DNA of 64,000 nt from Roseiarcus sp963783175 (lineage in GTDB: Bacteria; Pseudomonadota; Alphaproteobacteria; Rhizobiales; Beijerinckiaceae), in the NCBI GenBank assembly GCA_963783175.1, contig CAWANG010000044.1, positions 1 to 64,000 on the forward strand. The letters run 5' to 3'. Position 1 is the stretch's first letter; each line of letters opens with the position of its first letter. Below are positions 63,163 to 64,000 of the stretch, piece after piece. A model generated the notes under the pieces. It was given only the letters and a program-made list of their open reading frames with translations, ran no database searches and was not told where the DNA came from. Both the position numbers and the translations under genes were made by a program.

Positions 63163-63886
63163 CGCCCTTTCCATCCGCGGCCTCATAGCCGGCTATGGCG
63201 CGGTCCGAGCGCTCGACGGCGTGTCGATGGACGTCGGGTCCGGCCAAACGGTTGCTCTGCTTGGCTCCAACGGCAACGGCAAAACGACGCTGATGCGATG
63301 CGCGCTCGGTCTGGTGAAGCCCTGGGAGGGCGAGATTCGCGCGACATTGGGGTCGCGGTCCGCGATTCTCAGTCGTCTCGAACCGGAGGAAATCGTTGGG
63401 CTCGGCGTGGTCCTGGTCCCCGAAGGGCGGAGGCTTTTCAGGGACCTCAGCGTGGAGGACAATCTTGCTCTCGGCGCGTATCGGCCAGCGGCGCGCGGCC
63501 GCTACGCTGAAAACCTGGCTCGCTGCTTCGAGATCTTCCCGCCTCTGCAGGAAAGGCGCAAACAACGCGTCGGCGCCATGAGCGGGGGCGAGCAGCAAAT
63601 GGTCGCGCTTGGCCGAGCGTTGATGGCCGCGCCCGAGATCCTGCTCGTGGACGAGCCCTCAGTCGGGCTCGCGCCGAATCTTGTGCGCAGAACGATCGAC
63701 GTTATCGCCGACTTGAAACGCCGGCTCGGCCTCACGGTGCTGATCGCTGAGCAAAATCTTGTGCAAGCGATTCGCATCGTGGATCGGGGATATGTCCTTG
63801 TTCACGGGCGGGTTGCTTTCGAGGGTCGGTCGGCAGCGGAAATATCGGAAAGCCCTCTTGTGCGCGACATTTACCTGGGGCGTTAG
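63152..63886 (+). CDS. LivF-type ABC ATPase
   Basis: 244 residues from TTG 63152, which lies 11 bases inside livG. Walker A is G-S-N-G-N-G-K-T-T (about 40), signature M-S-G-G-E-Q-Q-M (about 140), Walker B I-L-L-V-D-E-P-S-V-G-L, and switch region V-L-I-A-E-Q-N (Gln-Asn where His is usual, common in LivF). It forms the second ATPase of the transporter. No other start fits better, because the next in-frame start lies well into the domain. Confidence 0.9.
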
Positions 63887-63930
63887 AAACGAAGGGCATT
63901 TCTGAGCCAGAATCCGGCGAAGAGAAACCG

Positions 63931-64000
63931 ATGCTCGACTATGATCTCGACAAGACTTCGGGCATTCTCACCCTTGAGCCCAGGCGCCGCTGACGGCGGA
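63931..64000 (+). pseudogene. STAS/SpoIIAA-like protein start, broken, cut by window end
   Basis: ATG 63931 gives M-L-D-Y-D-L-D-K-T-S-G-I-L-T-L-E-P, as in STAS/SEC14-like or SpoIIAA-like small proteins, but the frame stops at 63991-63993. In the next frame, from about 63983, A-P-L-T-A continues the family pattern (P-R-A-P-L-T-A). One missing base near 63983 would restore it. Only 70 bases are visible, so both identity and break are tentative. Confidence 0.45.

Overview
This 64 kb window is GC-rich, densely coding and probably chromosomal. It most likely comes from an alphaproteobacterium of the Hyphomicrobiales (Rhizobiales), perhaps near Beijerinckiaceae/Methylocystaceae. That placement is inferred from gene content: a sucCDAB-lpd block, a large hopanoid (hpn) locus, a glnK-amtB pair with a sigma-54-type promoter, an Lrp regulator facing an EamA exporter, and IalB- and MlaA-family proteins. 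It is not proven by any marker tree. No rRNA, tRNA, CRISPR array, prophage or intact insertion sequence was seen.

Layout. 1-8.8 kb: TCA-cycle block (end of sucC, cupin, sucD, sucA, YciI-like gene, sucB, a broken VapBC-type pair, MAPEG protein, lpd). 8.8-14 kb: CDP-diacylglycerol pyrophosphatase, L,D-transpeptidase, a Tat-signal isoaspartyl methyltransferase and an 895-residue polytopic spermidine-synthase-like protein. 14-22 kb: frameshifted rhodanese, dnaA, DUF952 gene, pyrD, EamA exporter/Lrp pair, small secreted and small hypothetical proteins, and an SDR. 22-27 kb: ftsK, then amtB and glnK. 27.4-50.7 kb: hopanoid locus. 51-58 kb: frameshifted ialB and a giant autotransporter. 58-64 kb: a carboxymuconolactone-decarboxylase-family protein and a branched-chain-amino-acid-type ABC transporter (livKHMGF).

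The hopanoid locus is the centrepiece. A minus-strand operon hpnA-hpnB-hpnC-hpnD-hpnE-shc, in which every junction is a 4-bp overlap, makes squalene and cyclises it. ispH, hpnH and hpnG supply isoprenoid precursor and start side-chain assembly. hpnM, hpnN, hpnL and an MlaA-like lipoprotein form a lipid-trafficking set. Between these halves (36.2-43.3 kb) sits a compact second operon: myo-inositol-phosphate synthase, HAD protein, nucleotidyltransferase, ATP-grasp enzyme, class-III aminotransferase and Gfo/Idh oxidoreductase, running into a convergent CDP-alcohol phosphatidyltransferase that carries a degenerate nucleotidyltransferase domain. Together these look like a pathway for an inositol- or aminocyclitol-derived phospho-head group linked to hopanoid membranes. 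This is the best candidate for an undescribed system here; the pathway is inferred.

At least seven otherwise conserved reading frames are broken by one-base indels (antitoxin, toxin, rhodanese, hpnN, ialB, livH and the gene at the right edge). Uncorrected consensus errors are therefore at least as likely as true pseudogenes.
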